A DNA stretch of 12,924 bases, from positions 1 through 12,924 of the forward strand of contig WQXX01000016.1 of the NCBI GenBank assembly GCA_009781535.1, read 5' to 3'. The position numbers and the translations under genes were made by a program. The stretch is from Coriobacteriia bacterium (GTDB lineage Bacteria > Actinomycetota > Coriobacteriia > Coriobacteriales > UBA8131). Of this stretch, positions 6,194 to 12,924 are shown in pieces; the stretch's first letter is position 1; each line of letters opens with the position of its first letter. A model generated the notes under the pieces. That model saw only the letters and a program-made list of their open reading frames with translations, was not told the origin of the DNA and did no database searches.

Positions 6194-6228
6194 CTTCTGA
6201 AATACTGGTATTCCTCAGAAGATATAAT
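6194..6228 (+). promoter_or_regulatory. Palindromic operator candidate abutting a TATAAT box
   Basis: CTTCTGA-AATAC (6194-6205), TG, GTATT-CC-TCAGAAG (6208-6221) form a 12-pair imperfect palindrome with a 2-nt bulge. It is followed at once by TATAAT (6223-6228). No good -35 is visible, as expected if a regulator bound to the palindrome controls this start. It lies in the divergent gap between the lipoprotein and exporter genes. Confidence 0.4.
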
Positions 6229-6326
6229 AGAGACACAATCGGGACACGCCTGCAACGGGCATTTATCAGGCCTTTAACAATCGAGAGACAAGTTTGAAAT
6301 GTGCGTTCATGAGCGCTTATTTGCAG

Positions 6327-6332
6327 TATAAT
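6327..6332 (+). promoter_or_regulatory. Second -10 box candidate for the ABC exporter operon
   Basis: A perfect TATAAT lies 50 nt upstream of the GTG start of the ATPase gene. The -35 region 17 nt upstream is poor (CGTTCA). It is the closest promoter-like element to the operon. Confidence 0.35.
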
Positions 6333-6381
6333 TGGCGGCTGTTTTGCGGGCATACATGCATGATACTGATGGGGGCGCAAC

Positions 6382-7164
6382 GTGAAGAGCGTTGGCATTA
6401 TTGAAATTGGCAGCACAGATTTAGACGAGATGAACAACACAAACGCAACTGAACTGGCTGGTACGAATTTTCTTGAACTTGATGGCGTAATCAAGCACTA
6501 CCACACAGGCGAGGTGCTGGTAAAAGCTGTTGATGGCGTGAGTTTTTCGGTTGGAAAAGGGGAACTGGCGATTGTCATGGGCCCCAGTGGGGCAGGGAAG
6601 TCCACCGTACTCAACATCCTCGGGGGTATGGACACGGCAGACGGCGGGCGTATCCTCGTCGATGGCACGGATATCGCGACCTTCAATGCAAAGTCCCTTA
6701 CACAATACCGTCGCACCAGCGTTGGTTTTGTCTTCCAATTCTATAACCTCATACCCAATCTTACGGCATTCGAGAATGTCGAACTTGCGGCGCAGATATG
6801 TCCAAACCATCTTGATGCAGCCGAGGTGTTGGAACGGGTGGGGCTGGCAGACAGGCTCGATAATTTCCCCTCACAGCTCAGCGGGGGAGAGCAACAGCGG
6901 GTCGCCATCGCACGAGCTCTTGCCAAGAATCCCAAGATGCTTTTATGCGACGAACCTACCGGCGCGCTCGACTCCACCACAGGAAAAGTCATTCTCGGCC
7001 TGCTTCAGGATGCAAGCAGGATCCATGGCATCACGGTTGTCATCGTCACGCATAACCAGGCCCTTGTCCCTATGGGCGACCGCATCATCCATATCAATAA
7101 TGGCCGTGTCGAGCGTACATACCAAAACCTCGAGCCGTTATCTATCGAAGCTATAGACTGGTAA
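6382..7164 (+). CDS. ABC transporter ATPase, MacB/LolD/FtsE class
   Basis: The ATP-hydrolysing subunit that drives the large permease encoded next. All nucleotide-binding motifs are intact: Walker A GPSGAGKST (67-75), Q-loop Q119 in FVFQFYNL, signature LSGGEQQRVAIARAL (166-180), Walker B MLLCDEPTGALD (186-197) and H-loop H224 in VIVTHN. The order and the EPTGALDSTTG stretch are typical of ATPases paired with FtsX-type permeases. The GTG at 6382 (GGGGG about 6 nt upstream) gives 260 residues; an internal ATG at 6430 (Met17) would give a more usual N-terminus but has a weak ribosome site. The permease gene starts 9 nt after its stop, so the two are one operon. Such systems export lipids, peptides or drugs, or act as mechanotransmitters; the cargo is unknown. 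Confidence 0.94.
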   Translation: MKSVGIIEIGSTDLDEMNNTNATELAGTNFLELDGVIKHYHTGEVLVKAVDGVSFSVGKGELAIVMGPSGAGKSTVLNILGGMDTADGGRILVDGTDIATFNAKSLTQYRRTSVGFVFQFYNLIPNLTAFENVELAAQICPNHLDAAEVLERVGLADRLDNFPSQLSGGEQQRVAIARALAKNPKMLLCDEPTGALDSTTGKVILGLLQDASRIHGITVVIVTHNQALVPMGDRIIHINNGRVERTYQNLEPLSIEAIDW

Positions 7165-7173
7165 CGCTCGTCC

Positions 7174-10100
7174 ATGGCTCGCAGACCTTTTCTCGATTCC
7201 CTTTTCAGCCCCTTTCTCCGAAGCGCGCTACGGCAGGTGCGCGACACCTTGCCACGCTTTCTTTCGATACTGCTCATCACCGTGCTCGGTGTGGCGTTTT
7301 TTTCGGGGTTGCGTCTTACGGGGCCGTACATGGAGGCCTCGGCTGAAAAGTGGCTCGACGAGCGTAATTTTATGGATATCCAGATCTATTCCACCATGGG
7401 CTTTGACGATGACGACATCCACGCCCTGCGCTCCACTCCTGGCATACTCAACGTGAGCCCTGGCTATCACACCAATGTCCTTGTTAAACGTAACAATTCT
7501 GAGACCAGTGTATTGTTCCTCTCGCTGGATCTCGGGATTAATACCCCCGAGCTCCTCAACGGCAGATTGCCTGCAAAACCCAACGAATGTCTGGCGGAGT
7601 CGGAATGGTTTGGTGATACCGATGCACGCCTCGGTGATACCGTGCAGGTCTTCTCTGGGACCTCAGATCCGCTCAACAACAGGCTTGCTATCAGCACTTA
7701 TACCATTGTCGGTGTTGTCGACAGCCCCCTGTTCATGGCTGAGGACAGGGGAAACAGCGATATCGGCGCAGGCCATAACTCCTACTTTTTCCTTGTCCTG
7801 CCATCGGCTTTCACGTTTGAGCTGTACACGACCGTCTATCTTCAGATCGGTTTTGCCAGGGATTCTGCCGCGTTGTCGAGTGCTGTTCCGCCCTCGATTA
7901 ACGATGCCTTAAACCAGCAGAGGTATCTTCCGTTCTCGCGGTTTGATGACGCATACCTCAAAGCGGTTGCTCCTATAGTCAAAGCCCTTGAGCAGACGGC
8001 TGAAGCACGAGGTGCAGAGCGCTATAAGAAGATCATGGATGAAGCGCGCAAGGAGCTTGATGACGCGCGCGCGAAGGTCAAGGACGGTTATCAGGAACTG
8101 CAGGATGCCAAAGACGAACTGGCGCAAGCCCGTATCGATCTTGAGAAGGGGCAGATTGAGCTTGATGAAGGCCGTGCAGATCTGGACGACGGCTGGGCTC
8201 AACTCGCTCAATCACGTAAAAAACTCGACGACGGCTGGGCCAAAAGCAATGCCTCCCGCCCCACACTCGATGTCGCCTGGGCAGAGATGAGGACCTCGCG
8301 CACAACACTTGATGAGAACTGGGCGCAGCTTGCCCTATCGCGCACAACTCTGGACGAAGGCTGGGCGGACTATGAGGAGCAGCGTTTGGGCCTGGAGTTT
8401 GCAGAGGCAAACGGCCTGCTCGATGAAATCCAGCTTGCCTATGCAAAGCTTATGTTGCAACAAGCCTATGAGGAACTTGAATATGGGGAGGCAGTATACG
8501 AGGGCGGCCGCATGCGCCTTGAGCTTGCCGAGATTGCCTATCAAAGCGGCTTAGCCGAGCTCAGGGCAGGTGAAGCAGCCTATCAGGACGGTGTAGCCGA
8601 GCTTCTGGCAGGCGAAGCTGCCTATCAGGAGGGTCTGGCAGGACTTGAGCAAGGAGAGGCATCCTTCGCTTCCGCTCTCGAGGAGTTCAACAAGGGCAAA
8701 GACGACTACGAAGCAGGCCTTGCCACCTTTGAGCAGGAGTATCCGGATGCTCTGGCTGAACTTGTTCAGGCAGAAGCTGACATCGCCCAGGCCGAGAAGG
8801 ATCTGGAAGCATTGAAGCTTCCTAAATGGTACATCCTCGATCTTGACTCAAACGCTGGTTTCCGCAGCTATAAGCAGGAAAGCGAGCAGCTCAAGTCCAT
8901 CGCAATAGTAATCCCTCTGCTGTTCTTCCTTATCGCGGCTCTCGTCTCCATGACCTCCATGACACGACTTGTCGATAAGGATCGTACGATCATCGGTACC
9001 TACAAAGCACTTGGGTATTCCAACATGGTCATCACCATGCGTTACCTCGCTTATGCCTTCTGCGCTTCGCTTATCGGCGGTATCCTGGGTGTTATCGTCG
9101 GATACAACCTGTTCCCGCCATTGATCTTCAATGCGTTTCACGCGATATACAGCGTGCCGCCAGCACCTCCGTTTTTCTCATGGCCCTATGCCATCCTCTC
9201 GATTGCTGTCGCACTGCTCAGCACCGTAAGCCCTGCCGTTTTTGTAACCCTGCGAACCCTGCGTGAAACCCCGGCCTCCGCCATGCGTCCGTTGGCGCCT
9301 CGCCCTGGCAAACGCATCATACTTGAGCGCATCAAACCATTATGGCGCCGTCTTTCCTTCCTCCATAAGATCACTGCGCGCAACCTTTTTCGCTATAAGA
9401 AGCGCGCATTGATGACCGTACTCGGCATTGCTGGCTGCACAGCGCTCATGTTCACTGGGTTTGCATTGAATGATTCCCTTGCTACGTTGGGCCCCAAGCA
9501 GTTTGGGCAGATCCAACGTTTTGATGTTGCCATCTCGTTCAACGTAAAGGCAGACCCTGAAGACCTTCGCGCTCTTTATGACTATGTCAACCGGTCAGCC
9601 GATTTCAGCTCTCATATGATGGCGCGCCGTGAGACCGTAGAGATCGTCGGCCCGCTCATGACCAAAGACCTTGCCATCCTCGTGCCCGAAGATCCTGGCA
9701 GTTTCCAGGACTATTATGCGATGCGACCTCGCGCCGCAAGCCTGCTCTCCAGGCCTGGGCAACCGTATTTACTTACCGACGACGGCATCTTCATCACGGA
9801 GCAGCTCGCCCGTCAGGCAGGCGTGGTGCTTGGCGATATCGTCACGCTGCGTACGTTTGATAACGAAGAAGCCCAATTCAAGGTAAGCGGTATCATCGAG
9901 AACTATGTGTACCACTATGCCATCATGACCCCTGCTGTCTACGAGCAGGCGTTTGGGCAGGCGCCTGAGTTCAATCAGATCCTTGGCCTGTTTGCCCCAG
10001 GAAGCACCGGTCTGCCCTCGACGGTAACTGGTTTTGAGGCGGTCAACGGCGTCGCGTACACGCAACGTTCCGCCGACTCCTTCGCCAACATTACCGACAT

Positions 10101-10503
10101 TCTCGGCTTTGTAATGGCCATCCTTATCCTGAGCGCTGCGGCGCAGGCCTTTGTGGTGCTCTTCTCCCTCAACACCATCAACCGTGAAGAACGCGCCCGC
10201 GAGCTTGCCTCTATCAAGGTTCTCGGTTTCTTCAATCGTGAGCTCGCTACGTATATCTATCGCGAGGGCCTTGTCCTCACTGCGGTCGGCATCGTGCTCG
10301 GTCTCTTTTTTGGCATCGGCCTTGAGCGCTACATCATCAACACCATCGAAATCGACGTGTTCATGTTCAGCCGCGACATACTCTTCACCAGTTTCCTGTG
10401 GAGCGCTCTGTTCACAGCTCTCTTTGCCGTTATCGTCAACCTTCTCATCTATCGTCCACTTACCCGCATCGATATGGTCTCATCGCTCAAAGCGGTGGAA
10501 TAG
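7174..10503 (+). CDS. Large FtsX-domain ABC permease with extended extracytoplasmic coiled coil
   Basis: A 1109-residue membrane subunit with two FtsX-type halves. Helices predicted by eye: TM1 about 29-47, TM2 575-597, TM3 624-646, TM4 670-693, then TM5 746-767, TM6 974-998, TM7 1033-1053, TM8 1074-1097, a 1+3+1+3 arrangement. The first outer domain (about 50-574) has a globular part followed by a long, charged, alpha-helical segment (about 280-545) made of tandem 14-residue repeats; the second outer domain spans about 768-970. The coiled coil is much longer than in MacB or LolC/E and resembles those of large Gram-positive exporters of this class. RLVDKDRTIIGTYKALGYSN after TM2 and INREERARELASIKVLGFFN after TM6 are the FtsX coupling segments that touch the ATPase. 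ATG 7174 follows the ATPase gene by 9 nt. Function is probably export across or along the envelope; substrate unknown. Confidence 0.93.
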   Translation: MARRPFLDSLFSPFLRSALRQVRDTLPRFLSILLITVLGVAFFSGLRLTGPYMEASAEKWLDERNFMDIQIYSTMGFDDDDIHALRSTPGILNVSPGYHTNVLVKRNNSETSVLFLSLDLGINTPELLNGRLPAKPNECLAESEWFGDTDARLGDTVQVFSGTSDPLNNRLAISTYTIVGVVDSPLFMAEDRGNSDIGAGHNSYFFLVLPSAFTFELYTTVYLQIGFARDSAALSSAVPPSINDALNQQRYLPFSRFDDAYLKAVAPIVKALEQTAEARGAERYKKIMDEARKELDDARAKVKDGYQELQDAKDELAQARIDLEKGQIELDEGRADLDDGWAQLAQSRKKLDDGWAKSNASRPTLDVAWAEMRTSRTTLDENWAQLALSRTTLDEGWADYEEQRLGLEFAEANGLLDEIQLAYAKLMLQQAYEELEYGEAVYEGGRMRLELAEIAYQSGLAELRAGEAAYQDGVAELLAGEAAYQEGLAGLEQGEASFASALEEFNKGKDDYEAGLATFEQEYPDALAELVQAEADIAQAEKDLEALKLPKWYILDLDSNAGFRSYKQESEQLKSIAIVIPLLFFLIAALVSMTSMTRLVDKDRTIIGTYKALGYSNMVITMRYLAYAFCASLIGGILGVIVGYNLFPPLIFNAFHAIYSVPPAPPFFSWPYAILSIAVALLSTVSPAVFVTLRTLRETPASAMRPLAPRPGKRIILERIKPLWRRLSFLHKITARNLFRYKKRALMTVLGIAGCTALMFTGFALNDSLATLGPKQFGQIQRFDVAISFNVKADPEDLRALYDYVNRSADFSSHMMARRETVEIVGPLMTKDLAILVPEDPGSFQDYYAMRPRAASLLSRPGQPYLLTDDGIFITEQLARQAGVVLGDIVTLRTFDNEEAQFKVSGIIENYVYHYAIMTPAVYEQAFGQAPEFNQILGLFAPGSTGLPSTVTGFEAVNGVAYTQRSADSFANITDILGFVMAILILSAAAQAFVVLFSLNTINREERARELASIKVLGFFNRELATYIYREGLVLTAVGIVLGLFFGIGLERYIINTIEIDVFMFSRDILFTSFLWSALFTALFAVIVNLLIYRPLTRIDMVSSLKAVE
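8182..8391 (+). repeat. Five 14-residue tandem repeats (LDxxWAxxxxSRxx) in the permease coiled coil
   Basis: Residues 337-406 divide into five units: LDDGWAQLAQSRKK, LDDGWAKSNASRPT, LDVAWAEMRTSRTT, LDENWAQLALSRTT, LDEGWADYEEQRLG. Each is 42 bp. Trp sits at position 5 of every unit. Two heptads per unit fits a coiled coil with a stripe of tryptophans. Confidence 0.85.
8497..8748 (+). repeat. Six 14-residue tandem repeats (YQxGLAELxAGEAA) in the permease coiled coil
   Basis: Residues 442-525 form a second set with the same 42-bp period but another consensus: YEGGRMRLELAEIA, YQSGLAELRAGEAA, YQDGVAELLAGEAA, YQEGLAGLEQGEAS, FASALEEFNKGKDD, YEAGLATFEQEYPD. An aromatic residue begins each unit. The three central copies are the most alike, which suggests recent duplication. 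Confidence 0.82.
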
Positions 10504-10525
10504 TCCAGGCTCTAGCACAATACGT

Positions 10526-10579
10526 CAAGAGCTGGGTTTTGTCACAGTTCATCAGGAGCCGGGTTTTACCACGGTCTGT
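10526..10579. repeat. 27-bp degenerate tandem repeat between convergent genes
   Basis: CAAGAGCTGGGTTTTGTCAC (from 10526) and CAGGAGCCGGGTTTTACCAC (from 10553) begin two copies of a 27-bp unit, about two-thirds identical over the whole unit. They sit just after the permease stop and before the 41-bp array. No clear hairpin terminator is visible in this 133-bp gap. Confidence 0.4.
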
Positions 10580-10584
10580 CGTTG

Positions 10585-10690
10585 GTACTTGAGGATCAGG
10601 AGCTTGACCGCGTCACTGTCCGTTTGTATTTGAGGATCAGGAGGCTGACCGCGTCACCGTCCGTTTGTATTTGAGGATCAGGAGGCTGAC
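10585..10690. repeat. 41-bp tandem repeat (2.6 copies) over the 3' end of a membrane-protein gene
   Basis: Copies start at 10585, 10626 and 10667 (the last is 24 bp). Copies 1 and 2 differ at only a few positions, for example GTACTTGAGG against GTATTTGAGG. The unit is not a multiple of three, so each copy shifts the reading frame of the leftward gene that runs into it. Confidence 0.85.
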
Positions 10691-11590
10691 GCAGATAAGG
10701 AACACGACACACACAACAGTCTCGATGATCGCCATCGCGTTGCCGCTTGATGGCAGGAGCCGCGTAAGGCCAAAATCGATGGCGCTCCGCACGTAAAGAT
10801 CCAGACTGATATCAACAAAGCTTTGCAGATAATCCATGAGCTCGCCCAGCACCTGCTTGATAAACCGGTCAACCACAATCCGAACGACCACACCAAGGAC
10901 GAGGACAAGCGACATGACGGCATTCATGACAACCACATACATAGAGCCTTTGACCACCGCGCCTCGTTTGACCGTTCTTTGTGCGTTGCCAAGAAAGCGC
11001 ACGATCTTCGCGAAATAGATGATGATTGAAACTCCAAGGAGAAGCGTGACATGCAATGCAACGATGATTCCCAGCAAAACGTCTCCGCCTGCGCTGAGGG
11101 CGGCGGATGCAATAAAGACTATCGTAAAGATGATGGCTGCAAGGAGCAAAGCAAGGGAGGCAAGCACGATAACGATGATACAGTACACTTTGATGAAGAT
11201 TGCGCCGCCAATGCGATAGGGCACAGGTCGCCCGAGAGCTCTTTTACTGTTGATAAAGATAAACCACAAGCCGGTGCATGGCAGCAATGAAAGCCCCAGA
11301 GCGATACAAGCCAACGCGATATACACGAGGTCAACCCCAAAGACACTGAGCACGGAGAACTGGATCTGGAAACTCTGGATCACCTTGTAAAGCTGTAAGA
11401 GCACGCCGAGAAAGGCGACAATACTCGTGATGAGCATAAGCGGGGAAGCCCCGACAGCTTTGACGAGATCAGCTACGGGGTTGGCAGCTGTCTGGCAAAC
11501 AGTCGTCGGGATAAGAGCCACAGGGTCAGACGCCCCCAGCTGAATCGTAGTATCCCCACCCTGGGCGCCATGAACATCACGCTGTGCCAT
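10637..11590 (-). CDS. Multi-pass membrane protein of unknown function
   Basis: A 317-residue protein from ATG 11590, chosen because a strong GGAGGAA site lies 5 nt upstream; the frame extends to a TTG at 11674, but that start has no ribosome site. Residues 1-48 are polar and probably cytoplasmic. About six hydrophobic segments follow: near 49-71, 86-113, 131-165 (long, possibly two), 171-197, 217-238 and 284-305. A charged amphipathic stretch (VDRFIKQVLGELMDYLQSF) lies between the last two. No catalytic or transport motif is recognisable. The C-terminal residues LILKYKRTVTRSAS are encoded by the 41-bp tandem repeat and end in a TGA inside the second copy, so the present tail is probably not ancestral. 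It is convergent with the ABC permease and divergent from the trpB leader. Confidence 0.8.
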   Translation of the reverse strand: MAQRDVHGAQGGDTTIQLGASDPVALIPTTVCQTAANPVADLVKAVGASPLMLITSIVAFLGVLLQLYKVIQSFQIQFSVLSVFGVDLVYIALACIALGLSLLPCTGLWFIFINSKRALGRPVPYRIGGAIFIKVYCIIVIVLASLALLLAAIIFTIVFIASAALSAGGDVLLGIIVALHVTLLLGVSIIIYFAKIVRFLGNAQRTVKRGAVVKGSMYVVVMNAVMSLVLVLGVVVRIVVDRFIKQVLGELMDYLQSFVDISLDLYVRSAIDFGLTRLLPSSGNAMAIIETVVCVVFLICVSLLILKYKRTVTRSAS

Positions 11591-11706
11591 GGGTATTCCT
11601 CCATCCTTGCTGCCGCACAACAGGCAACGAACCAAATAAACGAGCTTCTTAAACCACTTGAACCCGTAAATCAACCAGCAACCAACAAAAAGCCGAACAA
11701 CGAGCC

Positions 11707-11736
11707 TTGAAGTTCTTGCACTGCCTATGGTACTAT
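11707..11736 (+). promoter_or_regulatory. Promoter of the trpB leader
   Basis: TTGAAG (11707-11712, four of six consensus bases) and TACTAT (11731-11736, four of six) are separated by 18 nt. Transcription would start near 11743, directly before the first bases of the T-box leader. Confidence 0.5.
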
Positions 11737-11749
11737 ACCCTAAACCGTT

Positions 11750-12007
11750 GAGAGGGAAGTAACGTCGGTGGCGCGCTCACAGAGAGCCAGGGATGCTGGA
11801 ATCCTGGCAGAAAGCGAATCGGCAAATGGGCCCTTGAGGGCTGAGGCAAACAGCGAAAGCTCAGTAGTCTTGGACGTGCGCTCACGTAACAGAGCAGAGA
11901 TGTGAAGGCATCTCGACGAGAGGGCAGCGCAAGCTGCCAAGCAGCGGTGGCACCGCAGGAGTTGAGGCTCTTGTCCCTGCAAATTCGTGGGAGACGAGGG
12001 CTTTTTT
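11750..12007 (+). promoter_or_regulatory. T-box leader, tRNA-Trp specific
   Basis: This complete T-box riboswitch senses uncharged tRNA-Trp and sets readthrough into the tryptophan synthase gene. Stem I shows the AGAGAG bulge, the distal stem GCCAGG/CCTGGC (11786-11791 and 11803-11808) around a GATGCTGGAA apical part, and the specifier TGG (Trp) at 11827-11829 in AAATGGGCCCTTGAGG. Next come a hairpin GAGATG/CATCTC (11897-11914) and stem III GGCAGC-GCAA-GCTGCC (11923-11938). The T-box itself is TGGCACCGC (11948-11956). In it, TGGC can pair with tRNA ending GCCA, and G is the discriminator base of bacterial tRNA-Trp, which agrees with the specifier. The leader ends in the terminator listed separately. 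Confidence 0.93.
11967..12007 (+). terminator. T-box regulated intrinsic terminator
   Basis: The left arm GCTCTTGTCCC (11967-11977) pairs with GGGAGACGAGGGC (11989-12001) with G-U pairs and one bulge, followed by six T residues (12002-12007). The left arm overlaps bases needed for the antiterminator, so uncharged tRNA-Trp would favour readthrough. Confidence 0.88.
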
Positions 12008-12046
12008 ATATCCCAAACTCTCCAAGGCCATAGAAAGGAGAGCACC

Positions 12047-12924
12047 ATGAGCACGAAAACCGTACCGTACAAGACCTATCTATCCGAAGACGAGATGCCC
12101 ACGCATTACTACAATGTGCGGGCAGACATGAAGACCGACCATGCCCCGATCCTGCATCCGGGCACCTTGCAGCCCGTCACGGTGGCTGACATGGAACCGA
12201 TCTTCTGCACCGAGCTTGCCAAGCAGGAACTCAATGACAAGGACCGCTACATCGAGATTCCCAAGGAAGTGCGTGATTTCTATTGCATGTACCGGCCTTC
12301 ACCGGTCATACGCGCGTACTATCTTGAGAAGGCGCTTGGCACGCCAGCACGCATCTACTACAAGTACGAAGGCGGCAACACCAGCGGCAGCCACAAGCTC
12401 AACTCGGCGATCGCCCAGGCGTATTACGCCAAGGAGCAGGGGCTCGTCGGGCTGACCACCGAGACCGGCGCAGGGCAGTGGGGTACTGCCATGTCGATGG
12501 CATGCGTGTATTTTGACCTGGACCTTGACGTGTTCATGGTGAGGGTCTCATCCGAGCAGAAGCCGTATCGCAAGATCATCATGGAGACCTACGGCGCCAA
12601 CGTCATCCCTTCGCCGAGCGAGACGACCAAGATTGGACGGATGATGTACGCAGATCCTGCGAACAGGGGAGGCTCCTTGGGCACGGCGATCAGCGAGGCG
12701 GTCGAAGTGGCTGTGAGTACCGAAGGCAGGCGTTATGTTCTCGGCAGTGTGCTCAACCAGGTCCTGATACACCAGTCCATCATCGGGCTTGAGGCAAAGA
12801 TCGCACTTGAGAAACTTGATGAGTACCCTGACATCGTCATTGGGTGCGCAGGCGGCGGCTCCAATCTTGGCGGGCTGATGGCCCCCTTCATGGAAGACCG
12901 TTTGGCTGGGCGCAAGGCTCCTTA
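12047..12924 (+). CDS. trpB: Tryptophan synthase beta chain, TrpB2 type (partial, runs off the right edge)
   Basis: A PLP enzyme that joins indole and serine to make tryptophan in the cytoplasm. 292 codons are visible of a usual roughly 420-450. K117 in EGGNTSGSHKLNSA is the Schiff-base lysine, E139 in TETGAGQWG the catalytic glutamate, and GCAGGGSNLGG (267-277) the PLP phosphate loop. GSHK, QWG and the long N-terminal segment (TVPYKTYLSEDEMPTHYYNV, then LHPGTLQPV) separate TrpB2 from the ordinary TrpB, which has GAHK and QHG. The ATG at 12047 follows AAAGGAG with 6-nt spacing. The Trp T-box directly upstream independently supports a role in tryptophan supply. TrpB2 enzymes often work without a dedicated TrpA partner, using free indole; whether trpA follows cannot be seen. 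Confidence 0.95.
   Translation, partial: MSTKTVPYKTYLSEDEMPTHYYNVRADMKTDHAPILHPGTLQPVTVADMEPIFCTELAKQELNDKDRYIEIPKEVRDFYCMYRPSPVIRAYYLEKALGTPARIYYKYEGGNTSGSHKLNSAIAQAYYAKEQGLVGLTTETGAGQWGTAMSMACVYFDLDLDVFMVRVSSEQKPYRKIIMETYGANVIPSPSETTKIGRMMYADPANRGGSLGTAISEAVEVAVSTEGRRYVLGSVLNQVLIHQSIIGLEAKIALEKLDEYPDIVIGCAGGGSNLGGLMAPFMEDRLAGRKAP

Noticed and set aside
6551..7156. 201-codon plus-strand frame inside the ABC ATPase gene
   Set aside because: Overlaps a gene with every ATPase motif; Ser/Arg-rich shadow in another frame.
10585..10690. CRISPR-like array
   Set aside because: The 41-bp copies are directly adjacent with no spacers, and there are no cas genes.
11591..11674. N-terminal extension of the membrane protein from TTG 11674
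   Set aside because: No ribosome binding site; ATG 11590 has GGAGGAA at good spacing.
11740..12072. 110-codon minus-strand frame across the trpB leader
   Set aside because: It covers the T-box RNA structure exactly; the base pattern is explained by stems, not by a protein.

Overview
The window reads as a chromosomal segment of a Gram-positive bacterium of moderate GC. The main clues are a transcription-terminating tryptophan T-box leader, strong AGGAG-type ribosome binding sites, frequent GTG starts, a lipoprotein with a lipobox, and a very large FtsX-type ABC permease with a long coiled-coil insertion. Coriobacteriia (Actinomycetota) would fit, but this is an inference from gene style; no rRNA or other taxonomic marker is present.

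Layout, left to right. Positions 1-2947 hold a leftward block in transcription order: AbiEi-like antitoxin, AbiEii-like nucleotidyltransferase toxin (8-nt overlap), a 44-residue acidic ORF, a thymidylate synthase of the methanogen/archaeal type, and then, behind its own promoter, a truncated single-pass membrane protein with a proline-rich repeated tail. Positions 2948-3390 are a non-coding gap. It holds the abiE promoter with three copies of a TTAATGGACA-like direct repeat, and the untranslated leader of the next, rightward operon. Positions 3391-5428 are a two-gene purine salvage operon: an AzgA/PbuG-type nucleobase permease and an adenine-phosphoribosyltransferase-like enzyme. Positions 5429-5622 hold a strong hairpin and a GC-rich palindromic element that looks like a dispersed repeat. 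A leftward lipoprotein of unknown family follows (5623-6099).

Positions 6100-6381 are a divergent control region with a palindrome abutting a TATAAT box. It precedes a rightward ABC exporter pair (6382-10503): a MacB/LolD-class ATPase and a 1109-residue permease whose extracytoplasmic coiled coil is built from two sets of 14-residue tandem repeats. A leftward multi-pass membrane protein of unknown function (10637-11590) converges on it; 41-bp tandem repeats cover its 3' end and appear to have rewritten its C-terminus. Finally a promoter, a complete tRNA-Trp-sensing T-box leader (specifier UGG) and a TrpB2-type tryptophan synthase beta chain run off the right edge.

The most interesting points are the linkage of a type IV abortive-infection toxin-antitoxin pair with a small ORF and an archaeal-type ThyA in one apparent leftward transcription unit, the dyad and direct-repeat sites on promoters at both ends of that block, and the tandem-repeat remodelling of two membrane proteins. 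No CRISPR array, transposase, tRNA or rRNA was seen.
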